Shown: positions 7,430 through 16,155 of the stretch, in pieces
How the letters are laid out: each line of letters opens with the position of its first letter
Position numbering within the stretch: position 1 is the first letter of the stretch
Assembly (NCBI RefSeq): GCF_008274805.1
Contig: NZ_CP022579.1
Span: forward strand, 3,462,416-3,526,415
DNA length: 64,000 bases
Source: Oryzomicrobium terrae
GTDB lineage: Bacteria > Pseudomonadota > Gammaproteobacteria > Burkholderiales > Rhodocyclaceae
Direction: 5' to 3'
Translations under genes and position numbers: made by a program
Notes under the pieces: model-generated
The model's database searches: none
The model's input: the letters and a program-made list of their open reading frames with translations, nothing else
What the model was told of the DNA's origin: nothing

Positions 7430-8926
7430 ATGAAACCCAGCCTCCAGCTCAAGCTCTCGCAACACCTGGCGCTCACGCCCCAGTTGCAGCAGTCGATCAA
7501 GCTGCTGCAACTGTCGACCCTCGAGCTGAACCAGGAGATCGAGCATTACCTGCTGGAAAATCCGCTACTGGAACGGGAGGACGATTACGAGCCCAGCCCC
7601 CCCCCGACCGATGCCGGCTTCGCCGACGCCCCGGGTGGCGCCCTGCCGAACGACCGGGACGAAGCGGACGCCCGTGGCGAGCGTGAGGAGGCGGCGGACC
7701 CTGGCGATAGCAACGAATTCAGCGCCGAGAACAACGCCGAAGGTAGCCTCGACGACGGCTGGTTCGCCGAAGGCAGCTACCCGAGCGGCAGTCGCGACAA
7801 CGATGGCGACGACGAGGGAGATGGCCAGGACATCCAGGCCGCCACTACCAGTCTGAAGGAACACCTGACCTGGCAGTTGGGGCTGATCCCCCTGTCCGAC
7901 CGGGACCGCAGCCTGGCCTGTTTCCTGGTCGAGGCCCTCGACGACGACGGCTACCTCGACCAGTCCCTGGAAGAACTGGGGGAAGCACTGCCCGCCGAAC
8001 TGGAGGTCGAGCCGGAAGAGCTGGAGATCGCCCTCAAGCACATCCACAACCTGGAGCCGACCGGGGTGGGGGCCCGCAGCCCTCAGGAATGCCTGGCATT
8101 GCAACTCAAGGCGCGTCCCGCCGAACCGCTGCGCAACCTGGCCCTGACCCTGGTGGAAAAATACTTGGACCTGCTGGCCAGCCGCGACTTCACCCGGCTG
8201 AAGCGCCAACTGGGCTGCGACGACGATACCCTGAAGGCGGTGCAAACCCTGATCATGGGCCTCAACCCCCGCCCCGGGGCCCAGTACGCGCCCCTGGAAA
8301 CCCGCTACATCGTGCCCGATGTCATCGTGCGCAAGGTGCGCAACCAGTGGGTGGCGAGCATCAACCCGGACGCCTTCCCGCGCCTGCGGGTCAACCGCCT
8401 CTACGCCGACCTGCTGCAGAAGCACCGCACCCGCGGCGACGGTGGCGGCATGTCCGGCCAGTTGCAGGAAGCGCGCTGGCTGATCAAAAACGTGCAGCAG
8501 CGCTTCGACACCATCCTGCGCGTCTCCCAGGCCATCGTGGACCGGCAGCGCGCCTTCTTCGACCACGGCGAGGTGGCGATGCGCCCCCTGGTGCTGCGCG
8601 AGATCGCCGAGATCCTCGATCTGCACGAATCCACCGTCTCCCGGGTGACCACCCAGAAGTACATGGCCTCGCCCCGGGGCATCTTCGAACTGAAATATTT
8701 TTTCGGTAGCCACGTGGCCACCGATACCGGTGGCGCTTGCTCGGCCACCGCCATCCGCGCCCTCATCAAGCAATTGGTGGGGTCGGAAAACGCCAAGAAA
8801 CCCCTCTCGGATAATCAAATTGCCGATATTCTCGGACAGCAGGGCATTGTCGTAGCCCGCCGGACGATAGCAAAATACAGAGAGGGGATGGGCATTCCAG
8901 CGGCCAATCTCCGTAAGTCCCTCTAA
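7430..8926 (+). CDS. rpoN: RNA polymerase sigma-54 factor
   Basis: 498 aa. Region I (residues 1-48, KPSLQLKLSQHLALTPQLQQSIKLLQLS) is the glutamine/leucine-rich activator-interacting domain. An acidic low-complexity region II spans ~53-125 (rich in Asp, Glu and Gly). The core-binding domain, the HTH (EIAEILDLHESTVSRVTTQKYM) and the C-terminal RpoN box ARRTIAKYRE (476-485) follow. It directs polymerase to -24/-12 promoters under enhancer-binding proteins. Followed by hpf after 12 bp and then ptsN-hprK, the conserved sigma-54/PTS-Ntr cluster. Confidence 0.97.
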   Translation: MKPSLQLKLSQHLALTPQLQQSIKLLQLSTLELNQEIEHYLLENPLLEREDDYEPSPPPTDAGFADAPGGALPNDRDEADARGEREEAADPGDSNEFSAENNAEGSLDDGWFAEGSYPSGSRDNDGDDEGDGQDIQAATTSLKEHLTWQLGLIPLSDRDRSLACFLVEALDDDGYLDQSLEELGEALPAELEVEPEELEIALKHIHNLEPTGVGARSPQECLALQLKARPAEPLRNLALTLVEKYLDLLASRDFTRLKRQLGCDDDTLKAVQTLIMGLNPRPGAQYAPLETRYIVPDVIVRKVRNQWVASINPDAFPRLRVNRLYADLLQKHRTRGDGGGMSGQLQEARWLIKNVQQRFDTILRVSQAIVDRQRAFFDHGEVAMRPLVLREIAEILDLHESTVSRVTTQKYMASPRGIFELKYFFGSHVATDTGGACSATAIRALIKQLVGSENAKKPLSDNQIADILGQQGIVVARRTIAKYREGMGIPAANLRKSL

Positions 8927-8938
8927 AGGAGTAGAACC

Positions 8939-9259
8939 ATGAATCTGCAGATCAGTGGGCATCACCTGGAAGTCACCCCGGCGATCCGTGAATATGTGAC
9001 CGGCAAACTGGACCGCGTCATCCGTCACTTCGACAACGTGATCGACGTGAGCGTGATCCTGTCGGTCGAGAAGCTGAAGCAAAAGGCCGAAGTGACCGTC
9101 CACGTACGCGGCAAGGACATCTTCGTCGAAAGCGAAGATACCGATCTGTATGCCGCAGTCGACAGCCTGATCGACAAGCTGGACCGCCAGATCATCAAGC
9201 ACAAGCAGAAAATCCAGGATCATCACCGCGACGAGAAGAACATCCCCGTCGCCGAGTGA
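8939..9259 (+). CDS. hpf: Ribosome hibernation-promoting factor (HPF/YfiA family)
   Basis: 106 aa, the short-form HPF: beta-alpha-beta-beta-beta-alpha fold from MNLQISGHHLEVTPAIREYV to the helix DLYAAVDSLIDKLDRQIIKHKQK, with the conserved ITVTPAIREYV-like start and basic helix 2. It binds the 30S decoding region in stationary phase, promoting 100S dimers. AAAGGAG precedes the start. Lies 12 bp behind rpoN, so it shares rpoN's transcript. The C-terminus lacks the long dimerisation domain of long HPF. Confidence 0.93.
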   Translation: MNLQISGHHLEVTPAIREYVTGKLDRVIRHFDNVIDVSVILSVEKLKQKAEVTVHVRGKDIFVESEDTDLYAAVDSLIDKLDRQIIKHKQKIQDHHRDEKNIPVAE

Positions 9260-9514
9260 TCTAATCTTGCGGATCGGCCAGGCCCCGACGGGGCCGGCCG
9301 TCTGTTCCCTCACGGGCCTTTTTCACGCTTCCGGCAAGCTTTTCGCCCCCGTCAGCGCAACCTTCCGGAAATCCTGTATCCTCCCGGCCACATTGCGTGG
9401 TTGGTGCCCAAACGCCCCGGCCCGCTTTCCTTTCCCGGCCCGCCCCGTATTCACAGCCACCGTACTATCCCGTGTGCTCGGGCAGGCTCATTCAACGTCT
9501 CCGTGGATCATCCT

Positions 9515-10000
9515 ATGGAGCTCATCGCTAAACTTCTCCCTCCTGAAAACGTCGTCCTGGACCTGGAAGCCACCAGCAAGAAACGGGTCTTTGAACAGGC
9601 GGGCATTCTTTTCGAAAACCAGCACGGGGTTGCCCGCGCCACGGTGTTCGACAGCCTGTTCGCCCGGGAAAAGCTCGGTTCGACCGGCCTCGGCCAGGGT
9701 GTCGCCATTCCCCACGGCCGCATCAAGGGCCTCAAGGAAGCCGTTGGTGCCTTCCTGCGCCTGACGGCGCCGGTGCCCTTCGATGCGCCCGACGGCAAAC
9801 CGGTGAACCTGGTGTTCGTGCTCCTGGTGCCGGAACAGGCCACCGAGCAGCACCTGCAGATCCTCTCCGAACTGGCCCAGCGCTTCTCCGACCGGGGCTT
9901 CCGCGAGCAGCTGGCGAGCGGCAGCGATCCGGCCGCCCTGCGCGACCTGTTCATCCACGGGGCCTCCCATGCGCCAGATCAGCATCGCGCAGCTGTTTGA
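9515..10000 (+). CDS. ptsN: Nitrogen-regulatory PTS EIIA component (EIIA-Ntr)
   Basis: 161 aa starting at MELIAKLLPPENV (ATG 9515); an earlier in-frame ATG at 9401 would add 38 residues that look like untranslated leader. The phosphorylation site is His67 in GVAIPHGRI, preceded by LGSTGLGQG, as in PtsN. It receives phosphate from the PtsP-NPr chain and regulates transporters, kinases and sigma-54-related functions rather than carrying sugar. No EIIB/EIIC domains are present. The last 32 bp overlap hprK in another frame, implying translational coupling. Confidence 0.92.
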   Translation: MELIAKLLPPENVVLDLEATSKKRVFEQAGILFENQHGVARATVFDSLFAREKLGSTGLGQGVAIPHGRIKGLKEAVGAFLRLTAPVPFDAPDGKPVNLVFVLLVPEQATEQHLQILSELAQRFSDRGFREQLASGSDPAALRDLFIHGASHAPDQHRAAV

Positions 10001-10904
10001 GGATCACCGCGACAAGCTCGACCTGACCTGGGTTGCCGCCAGCGGCGCCAAGCGCCATCTCGAACTCAAGGAACGGGGCAACTACGGGGCCGACGTGGTC
10101 GGCCACCTCAACCTGATCCACCCGGAGCGCCTGCAGGTGTTCGGCCTGGCCGAGCGGGAATGGTCGCTGCGGGTCGCCCCCCAGCGCCTCAAACAGCAGG
10201 TGGACGACCTGATCGCCGCTCACCCCCCCGCCATCATCATTGCCGACGGACTGGAAGTCCTGCCCACCATCCAGGAGGCCTGCGAGGCCACCGGCACGCC
10301 CCTGTTCGCCACGCCCAAGCCATGCTCGGCAGTGATCGACCTGCTGCGCATCTACCTGTCGCGCCGCCTGGCCGACACGGTGGCGGTGCATGGCGTGTTC
10401 ATGGACGTGCTCGGCATGGGCGTGCTGATCACCGGCGACTCCGGCGCTGGCAAGAGCGAACTGGCCCTGGAGCTGATCTCCCGTGGCCATGGCCTGGTGG
10501 CCGACGACGTGGTGGAGCTGGCACGTATCGCCCCCACCACCATCGAGGGTCGCTGCCCGGGGATGCTCAAGGACTACCTGGAAGTGCGCGGCCTCGGGCT
10601 GCTCAACATCCGCACCATCTTCGGCGAGACCGCCTCGCGGCGGAAGATGAAGCTGAAGCTGATCGTGCACCTGCAAAAACCGGTGGCCGGGGTGGAAAGC
10701 CCGCGCCTGCCGCTGGACGCCCAGACCCAGGACATCCTGGGGGTACCGGTGCGCAAGGTGATCATTCCCGTGGCCGCCGGGCGCAACCTGGCGGTGCTGC
10801 TGGAAGCGGCGGTGCGCAACACCATCCTGCAGCTGCGCGGCATCGACAGCATGGAAGAATTCATTCAGCGCCAACAGCGTGAATTGTTGGACGAAGACCT
10901 GTAA
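9969..10904 (+). CDS. hprK: HPr kinase/phosphorylase
   Basis: 311 aa. The N-terminal regulatory half (1-130) is followed by the catalytic half with VHGVFMDVLGMGVLITG, P-loop GDSGAGKS (residues 156-163), GHGLVADDVVEL, and the HPrK signature EVRGLGLLNIRTIFG, with MKLKLIVHL after it. It phosphorylates and dephosphorylates a serine of HPr/NPr. In betaproteobacteria hprK next to ptsN links carbon/nitrogen PTS to regulation. The start overlaps ptsN by 32 bp. The gene for the HPr partner and RapZ are not seen immediately downstream; a PsiF-like gene follows instead. Confidence 0.95.
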   Translation: MRQISIAQLFEDHRDKLDLTWVAASGAKRHLELKERGNYGADVVGHLNLIHPERLQVFGLAEREWSLRVAPQRLKQQVDDLIAAHPPAIIIADGLEVLPTIQEACEATGTPLFATPKPCSAVIDLLRIYLSRRLADTVAVHGVFMDVLGMGVLITGDSGAGKSELALELISRGHGLVADDVVELARIAPTTIEGRCPGMLKDYLEVRGLGLLNIRTIFGETASRRKMKLKLIVHLQKPVAGVESPRLPLDAQTQDILGVPVRKVIIPVAAGRNLAVLLEAAVRNTILQLRGIDSMEEFIQRQQRELLDEDL

Positions 10905-10942
10905 GCTAGGCTGACGTCATTACCCCACCAGGAGGAAGTGCC

Positions 10943-11260
10943 ATGAAGTCGATTGCTGCCGCTGTTGCCCTGACCTTCGCCACCCTCGCCGCCGGCTCCG
11001 CTCTGGCGGCCGAGGAAAAGAAACCCACCCCACAGCAGGAACGCATGAAGTCCTGTAACAAGGATGCCGGCGAACAGGCGCTCAAGGGGGATGCACGCAA
11101 GAAATTCATGAGTTCCTGCCTCAAGGGCGAAACCGCCGCGGCCGACACCAAGGCCACCCCCCAGCAGGAAAAGATGAAGGCCTGCAACAAGGAAGCCGGC
11201 GACAAGGCGCTCAAGGGCGACGAGCGCAAGAAATTCATGAGCGGTTGCCTGAAGGGCTGA
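10943..11260 (+). CDS. Exported PsiF-repeat protein
   Basis: 105 aa with a signal peptide (MKSIAAAVALTFATLAAGSALA-AEE). The mature protein contains two PsiF repeats: TPQQERMKSCNKDAG...RKKFMSSCLKG and TPQQEKMKACNKEAG...RKKFMSGCLKG, each with two Cys, four Cys in total that probably form disulfides in the periplasm. PsiF of E. coli is phosphate-starvation inducible; the biochemical role is unknown. AGGAGGAAGTGCC precedes the ATG. I saw no Pho box in the 38-bp gap after hprK, so Pho control is not supported here. Confidence 0.88.
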   Translation: MKSIAAAVALTFATLAAGSALAAEEKKPTPQQERMKSCNKDAGEQALKGDARKKFMSSCLKGETAAADTKATPQQEKMKACNKEAGDKALKGDERKKFMSGCLKG

Positions 11261-11291
11261 TCCCGCCTTTCGCATCCCTGCCGCATCATGC

Positions 11292-11321
11292 AAAAGGGCC
11301 GGTCAGCTGACCGGCCCTTTT
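11292..11321. terminator. Perfect 30-bp palindromic terminator
   Basis: AAAAGGGCCGGTCAG and its complement form a 15-bp stem with A- and T-rich ends, between the converging PsiF and FHA genes; it can terminate both. Confidence 0.85.
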
Positions 11322-11340
11322 ACGTGGTTCGATACGGCGT

Positions 11341-12258
11341 TCAGAGGTGCTCGAAGGTCACCACCTCCACTCCCGGAATGGTGGTGGAATGGCCAAACGC
11401 CAGTTGCCCGGCACCACGCAGGACGATTTCCTCGCGGCGCAGGAACAGTTCCGGATCACCGGCGAACACCAGGTAGGTGCCGTTGGTGCTCTGGTCCACC
11501 AGCACGTAGCCGTCGTCGCGCCGCTCGATGCGGGCATGGCTGCGCGAAACCTTGCTGTCGGCGACGATCACGTCGTTGCCATTGCCCCGGCCAATCATCA
11601 GGGCGACCGAACCCGAATCGAGCAGGTAGGCCTTGCCCCGGTAGCGCACGCAAAAGCGCCCGCTGCTGGCAGCCGGGCTCGGGGTTGCGGCACGAGGGGC
11701 GGCGGTGCGACTGCTGGCGGCATTGAGGCCGGCAACCGTGGTCGCAGCCAGGGGTGAAGCGCTGGCCGCAGGCTCGCCCGCTTCCGGATCAAAGACGTAG
11801 ACCGGGGCCAGTTCGCTGGGCACCTCGGCCACCTCGACCAGCTGCTCCTGCTCCTCGGCGCTCAACAGCGCCCGGGTACCGCTGTCGAGGGCGACCCGCC
11901 CAGGCACGCAGACATCGGCAAGACGCCCCGCCCGCTCGACAACGGCCGCGTCGTCCAGCGGGCCGGCGCAGAGGCCAAGTTGCAGGTCGAGCTTGATTCC
12001 CGATACCGGCGGCAGGTCCTCGACCCGCACCAGCATCTCCAGAGTGCCTTGCCAGGCCGCTTCGGCGGCGGGAAAACCGGCCACCATCTGGCCAGCCACG
12101 CACTGCCCGACGGTGCCCCCCGCCCCCAGGACGGAACGCTCCACCCGCTTCAGGCAGCGGTCCACCGCGTGCTGGGCCTCCAGCCGGCCGATCTTGCCTG
12201 CCAGCCGGGCCGCGCCCACCACGTCGATGTGCAATACCAGCGCAGCCGGACTACTCAT
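11341..12258 (-). CDS. Degenerate class III cyclase-like domain fused to FHA domain
   Basis: 305 aa. Residues ~5-155 have the outline of a class III adenylate/guanylate cyclase domain: VLHIDVVGAARL keeps the first metal-site Asp, but the second metal site, normally GDG, reads GQMVAGF, so catalysis is unlikely. A Pro/Ala-rich linker (~160-200) leads to an FHA domain (~205-300) with MIGRGNGNDVIV, VSRSHARIE and DQSTNGTYL, the phosphothreonine-binding GR, SxxH and NG motifs. The expected role is phosphopeptide-dependent signalling, with the cyclase-like half as a dimer or nucleotide sensor. Monocistronic between two terminators or gaps; no kinase is adjacent. Confidence 0.8.
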   Translation of the reverse strand: MSSPAALVLHIDVVGAARLAGKIGRLEAQHAVDRCLKRVERSVLGAGGTVGQCVAGQMVAGFPAAEAAWQGTLEMLVRVEDLPPVSGIKLDLQLGLCAGPLDDAAVVERAGRLADVCVPGRVALDSGTRALLSAEEQEQLVEVAEVPSELAPVYVFDPEAGEPAASASPLAATTVAGLNAASSRTAAPRAATPSPAASSGRFCVRYRGKAYLLDSGSVALMIGRGNGNDVIVADSKVSRSHARIERRDDGYVLVDQSTNGTYLVFAGDPELFLRREEIVLRGAGQLAFGHSTTIPGVEVVTFEHL

Positions 12259-12418
12259 GGCGCCCCTCCCGTTGTTGCCATCCCCTTACCACCCCCATGA
12301 TGTACTGATCCCTTGTTGAGTTATTGGTATGAGGCTGCCCCCGATCCCTCCCGAAATCGGCGGGACAACCCAGTGTAGCAAACCTCGGATTGTCAAAAAT
12401 CCACGTTGCCGGCGGATG

Positions 12419-13441
12419 TCACCGGGTCACCACCGGCAACGGAAAACCTGCGGCCACGACGCTGTCCTGCTCATCCCCAGCCATACCGCCGGCTCGGGCC
12501 CAGGCGCCATGGTCGATCGAAGGCAGTTCCGGCGCGTCGAAGGCCAGGTCGCCGCCATCGGCATCGGCGGGGTCCATGCCCAAGCGCAAGCCCTTGAAGT
12601 CGAACAGGTTGTTATCGGCCAGGTGGGACGGCACCACGTTCTGCAACGCCGTCAGCACCGCCTCGGTGCGGCCGGGGAATTTCTGGTCCCAGTCGGCCAT
12701 CATCTCGCGGATCTTCTGCCGCTGCAGGTTCTCCTGGGAGCCGCACAGGTTGCAGGGGATGATCGGGTAGCCCATACCCCGGGCGAAGCGGGCAATCTCG
12801 GCCTCGGCGCAGTAGGCCAGGGGACGGATCACCACATGGGCGCCGTCGTCGGTCACCAGCTTGGGCGGCATGGCCTTGAGCTTGCCGCCGAACAGCAGGT
12901 TGAGGAACAGGGTATGCACCATGTCGTCCCGGTGGTGTCCCAGGGCGATCTTGTTGGCGCCCAGCTCCTTGGCGGTGCGGTAGATGATGCCGCGGCGCAG
13001 CCGCGAGCACAGGGAACAGGTGGTCTTGCCTTCGGGGATCTTCTCCTTGACCACCGAGTAGGTGTCGGCCTCGACGATACGGAAGTCGATGCCCAACCCG
13101 GCCAGGTAGGTGGGCAGCACCTCGGCGGGAAAGCCCGGCTGCTTCTGGTCCAGGTTCATGGCGATCAGGCGGAAATCCACCGGCGCCCGCTCGCGCAGGG
13201 CCATCAGGATCGACAGCAGGGTGTAGGAGTCCTTGCCGCCGGACAGACACACCAGCACGGTATCGCCGTCCTCGATCATGGCGTAATCGCCGATAGCCCG
13301 GCCGACCTGGGCCTCGAGCTTCTTCTTGAGCCGCAGGAAATTATTCGAAAAATCCACGATACCGCTTCTTTCATCGGCGGCGGAACCGGGCCCGCCGCCC
13401 AAAACAGGGTCAGAGATGGGCGCTGCGCCCACCATCGACAT
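12419..13441 (-). CDS. ttcA: tRNA 2-thiocytidine(32) synthetase TtcA
   Basis: 340 aa. PP-loop SGGKDS at residues 67-72, then two CxxC pairs, C142/C145 (TTCSLC) and C230/C233 (PCNLC), which hold the [4Fe-4S] cluster used for tRNA C32 thiolation. [15 protein letters not shown] is the family signature. The C-terminus carries ~35 extra residues rich in Gly/Ala. The start overlaps the end of the upstream pteridine reductase gene by 32 bp; the ~30-residue N-terminus before FSNNFLRL is not conserved in the family, so a start at Met3 is also possible. Confidence 0.95.
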   Translation of the reverse strand: MSMVGAAPISDPVLGGGPGSAADERSGIVDFSNNFLRLKKKLEAQVGRAIGDYAMIEDGDTVLVCLSGGKDSYTLLSILMALRERAPVDFRLIAMNLDQKQPGFPAEVLPTYLAGLGIDFRIVEADTYSVVKEKIPEGKTTCSLCSRLRRGIIYRTAKELGANKIALGHHRDDMVHTLFLNLLFGGKLKAMPPKLVTDDGAHVVIRPLAYCAEAEIARFARGMGYPIIPCNLCGSQENLQRQKIREMMADWDQKFPGRTEAVLTALQNVVPSHLADNNLFDFKGLRLGMDPADADGGDLAFDAPELPSIDHGAWARAGGMAGDEQDSVVAAGFPLPVVTR

Positions 13442-14156
13442 TGATCACCTGGCCGGTGACATAGCTTGCCTCGGCCAACAAAAACCGTACCGCCCGGGCG
13501 ATATCGTCCGGGCTCCCCTCGCGCTTGAGCAGGGTATGGTCGACGATGGCCTGGCGCTCCGCCGCCGGAAAATCCTCACCTTCCGGCCACAGGATGGGAC
13601 CCGGCGCCACCGCATTGACCCGTACCTCGGGCCCCAACTCTACCGCCAACGCCCGGGTCAGAGTCAGCAGCGCTCCCTTGGCCGCACAGTACAGGGGATA
13701 ACCGGCCAACGGGCGCTCGGCATGGATATCGGTGATGTTCACCACGCCTCCCCGGCTCGCCTTGAGGGCGGGCCACGCCGCCTGGGTCAGAAACAGGGGG
13801 GCCTTGAAGTTGCTGCCGACCAGGTCATCCCAAGCCGCCTCGGTGATCTCCCCGACCGGGGTGGGGTAGAAACTGGAGGCGTTGTTGACCAGGCCGTCGA
13901 GGCGACCGAAGCGTTCCAGCACCGCCGCGATCAAGTCGGGCACCCGCGCCGTATCGAGCAGGTCGGCCTGCAAGCAGGCCGCCGAGCCGTGGCGCAGGGA
14001 CTCGAACTCGGCGGTCAGGGCCTGGGCGTCCTGGGCGGCGTGGCGATAATGCAGCACCACCGTCGCCCCGGCCCCGTGCAGGTTGCGGGCAATCGCCCGC
14101 CCCACCCGCCGGGCAGCCCCGGTCACCAGAATCACCTTGCCCGCCAGCTCGTTCAT
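13410..14156 (-). CDS. Short-chain dehydrogenase, pteridine (dihydropteridine) reductase type
   Basis: 248 aa SDR. The cofactor motif is TGAARRVG (residues ~12-19), where the TGxxxRxG form with Arg indicates NADPH and the PTR1/FolM subfamily. The NNAS motif, then [11 protein letters not shown]...YPLYCAAK give catalytic Asp-Tyr-Lys, with Asp in place of the usual Ser, again as in pteridine reductases. It would reduce dihydrobiopterin or dihydrofolate-type pterins. Gene end overlaps ttcA, so the two are co-transcribed. Other SDR activities cannot be excluded from sequence alone. Confidence 0.82.
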   Translation of the reverse strand: MNELAGKVILVTGAARRVGRAIARNLHGAGATVVLHYRHAAQDAQALTAEFESLRHGSAACLQADLLDTARVPDLIAAVLERFGRLDGLVNNASSFYPTPVGEITEAAWDDLVGSNFKAPLFLTQAAWPALKASRGGVVNITDIHAERPLAGYPLYCAAKGALLTLTRALAVELGPEVRVNAVAPGPILWPEGEDFPAAERQAIVDHTLLKREGSPDDIARAVRFLLAEASYVTGQVINVDGGRSAHL

Positions 14157-14270
14157 CGCTCCCTCGGTGTTTTGCCAGACTTTGCGCTAAGTTTGCGAAT
14201 TTTAACGGATTGCCCGATGATTCCGGCCTTTTCCTGACGGCGGACCGCCGTTAAAAATTTCACAAAAGCG

Positions 14271-14287
14271 GAAATATTTCACACTTC
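14271..14287. promoter_or_regulatory. CRP-type half site before the MidA-like gene
   Basis: GAAATATTTCACACTTC here is identical over 17 bp to the right part of the perfect palindrome at 29899-29916, but the left arm reads AAGCG instead of TGTG, so only one half matches TGTGA-N6-TCACA. A second TTTCACA lies at 14258-14264. Weak candidate binding site. Confidence 0.35.
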
Positions 14288-14320
14288 ATTTCCGGCAATC
14301 TTTCCCGCCTCCCCCAGCCC

Positions 14321-15478
14321 ATGGCCTTGCCTCCGCCCTCCTCCGACGCCCAAGCCGCCAGCGATGCCCTCGTCGCCCAGATCCGCCAGCAGATCCAGGA
14401 CCAGGGCGGCTGGATTTCCTTCGCCCGCTTCATGGAAACGGCGCTGTACGCCCCCCGCCTCGGCTACTACGCCGGCGGGGCGCACAAATTCGGAGCCGCC
14501 GGCGATTTCGTCACCGCACCGGAACTGACCCCCCTATTTGCCTACGCCCTGGCCAATCAGGTCGCCCAGGGGATGGCGCTGAGCGCCCCCCAAGTGCTGG
14601 AAGCCGGCGGCGGCAGTGGCCGCCTGGCCGCCGACCTGCTGCTCGCCCTGGAAGCCCGGGGCGCCGTGCCGGAGACCTACGCCATCCTGGAAGTGTCCGG
14701 CGAACTGGCCGCCCGGCAGCACGCCACCATCGCCGCCGCCGCCCCACACCTGCTGCCCCGGGTGCAGTGGCTCGACCGATTGCCCGAAACCTGGCGCGGG
14801 GTGGTACTCGGTAATGAAGTGCTCGACGCCATGCCGGTACAACTGGCGCACTGGACGGCGCACGGCGTGGAGGAGCGGGGCGTCGCCCTGGCCGCCGACG
14901 GCCGCTTCGTCTTCGCCGACCGGCCGGCCTCGCCCTCCCTGGCCAGCGCAGCCGCCCGCGTCGGCAGCGACTACCGCATCGCTCCGGGTCACCTGTCGGA
15001 GATCAACCTGGCCGCCGAAGCCTGGATGGGCGAATGGGGCCGGCGCCTGGAAGCCGGCCTGGTGCTGCTGCTCGACTACGGTTTTCCGGGGCGGGAGTAC
15101 TACCACCCGGACCGGACGGGGGGCACCCTGATGTGCCACTACCGTCACCACGCCCACCCGGACCCGTTCTACCTGCCCGGGCTACAGGACATCACCGCCC
15201 ACGTCGATTTCACCGCCATGGCCGAGGCCGCCTACAACGGCGGCCTGGACGTGCTGGGCTACACCAGCCAGGCCGGCTTCCTCTACGACTGCGGCCTGCT
15301 CGATGGGCTCAACGCCCTGCCGGCGGACAGCACCGCCCGGATCAAGGCGACCAGCGCGGTCCACAAGCTGACCTCGCCGGCGGAAATGGGGGAATTGTTC
15401 AAGGTACTGGCCTGCGGCCGGGGCCTCGCCGCGCCGCTGCTGGGCTTTGCCCACCACGACCGGCTGGCCGCCCTCTAA
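14321..15478 (+). CDS. SAM-dependent methyltransferase, MidA/NDUFAF7 (COG1565) family
   Basis: 385 aa. Begins with ISFARFMETALYAPRLGYYAGG...GDFVTAPELTPLFA, the hallmark of this family, followed by the SAM-binding LEAGGGSGRLAADLL and then GNEVLDAMPV. In mitochondria the homologue NDUFAF7 methylates an arginine of the complex I subunit NDUFS2; the bacterial substrate is not established. It faces away from the pteridine reductase. The ATG at 14321 lacks a strong ribosome site, but no better start is seen. Confidence 0.88.
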   Translation: MALPPPSSDAQAASDALVAQIRQQIQDQGGWISFARFMETALYAPRLGYYAGGAHKFGAAGDFVTAPELTPLFAYALANQVAQGMALSAPQVLEAGGGSGRLAADLLLALEARGAVPETYAILEVSGELAARQHATIAAAAPHLLPRVQWLDRLPETWRGVVLGNEVLDAMPVQLAHWTAHGVEERGVALAADGRFVFADRPASPSLASAAARVGSDYRIAPGHLSEINLAAEAWMGEWGRRLEAGLVLLLDYGFPGREYYHPDRTGGTLMCHYRHHAHPDPFYLPGLQDITAHVDFTAMAEAAYNGGLDVLGYTSQAGFLYDCGLLDGLNALPADSTARIKATSAVHKLTSPAEMGELFKVLACGRGLAAPLLGFAHHDRLAAL

Positions 15479-15496
15479 ACCGGCCGCGGCACCGCC

Positions 15497-15826
15497 CTAG
15501 CGGCCGTCCTTGACCTGCCACAGGGCCTTGGCGAAGGCCTTCCAGGCATCGTTACCATGGGCCAGGATGCCCTGCTCGGCACTGTGCTCCATGGACTTGA
15601 GCATGATTCCGGACAGGCCGAACAGGTCGAGCTTGGCCTGGGCCAGGTGATCGCCGCCCCCCGCCTGTTCGCGGATCTTGTGCAGGGTGGTCGGGGAGAG
15701 CATTTCCTCGGCCAGGGCGCGCATTTGCGCCGGGTCGGCCCAATCGGCGCCGAGGGCGATCAGGCGGCGGGTGATTTCGTGGGAAATGGCGTCGGCGTCT
15801 TGGCCGTAGCGCAGGGCATCGATCAT
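15497..15826 (-). CDS. Conserved-type small hypothetical protein
   Basis: 109 aa, predicted mostly helical and cytoplasmic, with no signal or membrane segment: MIDALRYGQDADAISHEITRR, then ADPAQMRALAEEML, HKIREQAGGGDHLAQAKLDLFGLSGIMLKSMEHS and a Trp-containing C-terminus. AAGGTTG precedes the ATG at 15826. It is convergent with the MidA-like gene (18-bp gap) and divergent from the YjfB gene. I do not recognise the family; coding status is supported by the ribosome site and by codon use like the neighbours'. Confidence 0.65.
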   Translation of the reverse strand: MIDALRYGQDADAISHEITRRLIALGADWADPAQMRALAEEMLSPTTLHKIREQAGGGDHLAQAKLDLFGLSGIMLKSMEHSAEQGILAHGNDAWKAFAKALWQVKDGR

Positions 15827-15930
15827 GGAACAACCTTATGGACGTGCCGCCGGCGGGAGGGCGACCCGATGGCGGCGACTGGGACGTCTATAATAAGGTG
15901 GTTTTCGCGCCCGCCGAATAAAGGAATTCC

Positions 15931-16128
15931 ATGGACATCAACAGCATTGCCTCCACCGCGACGGCCATGACCACCCTCAACCAGGTCAACCAAGCCCAGC
16001 TGAGCGTGCTCAAAAAGGCCCTAGATATCGAGCAGCAAGGCGCCATGGCCCTGATCGACGCCCTGCCCCAATCCGGCGGCCCCAATCTGCCGCCCAACCT
16101 GGGCCAAAACGTCAACACCACCGCCTGA
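15931..16128 (+). CDS. YjfB-family small protein (putative motility protein)
   Basis: 65 aa: MDINSIASTATAMT, a helix QVNQAQLSVLKKALDIEQQGAMALIDAL and a Pro/Asn-rich tail. This is the layout of the YjfB family (Pfam 'putative motility protein'), commonly linked with flagellar regulons; the molecular role is unknown. A good ribosome site (AAAGGAATTCC) precedes the ATG and TATAAT lies at 15889-15894. I did not find a FliA (sigma-28) type promoter. Its presence hints that the organism is flagellated. Confidence 0.78.
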   Translation: MDINSIASTATAMTTLNQVNQAQLSVLKKALDIEQQGAMALIDALPQSGGPNLPPNLGQNVNTTA

Positions 16129-16155
16129 GCGCCAGGCGATCCAGGGCCTGGCGGA

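Noticed and set aside
9260..9400. Terminator after hpf
   Set aside because: GGCCCCGACGGGGCC stem exists but without a T-run directly after; transcription probably continues to ptsN.
15841..15930. FliA-type (sigma-28) promoter before the YjfB gene
   Set aside because: TATAAT present, but no TAAA-N15-GCCGATAA pattern.
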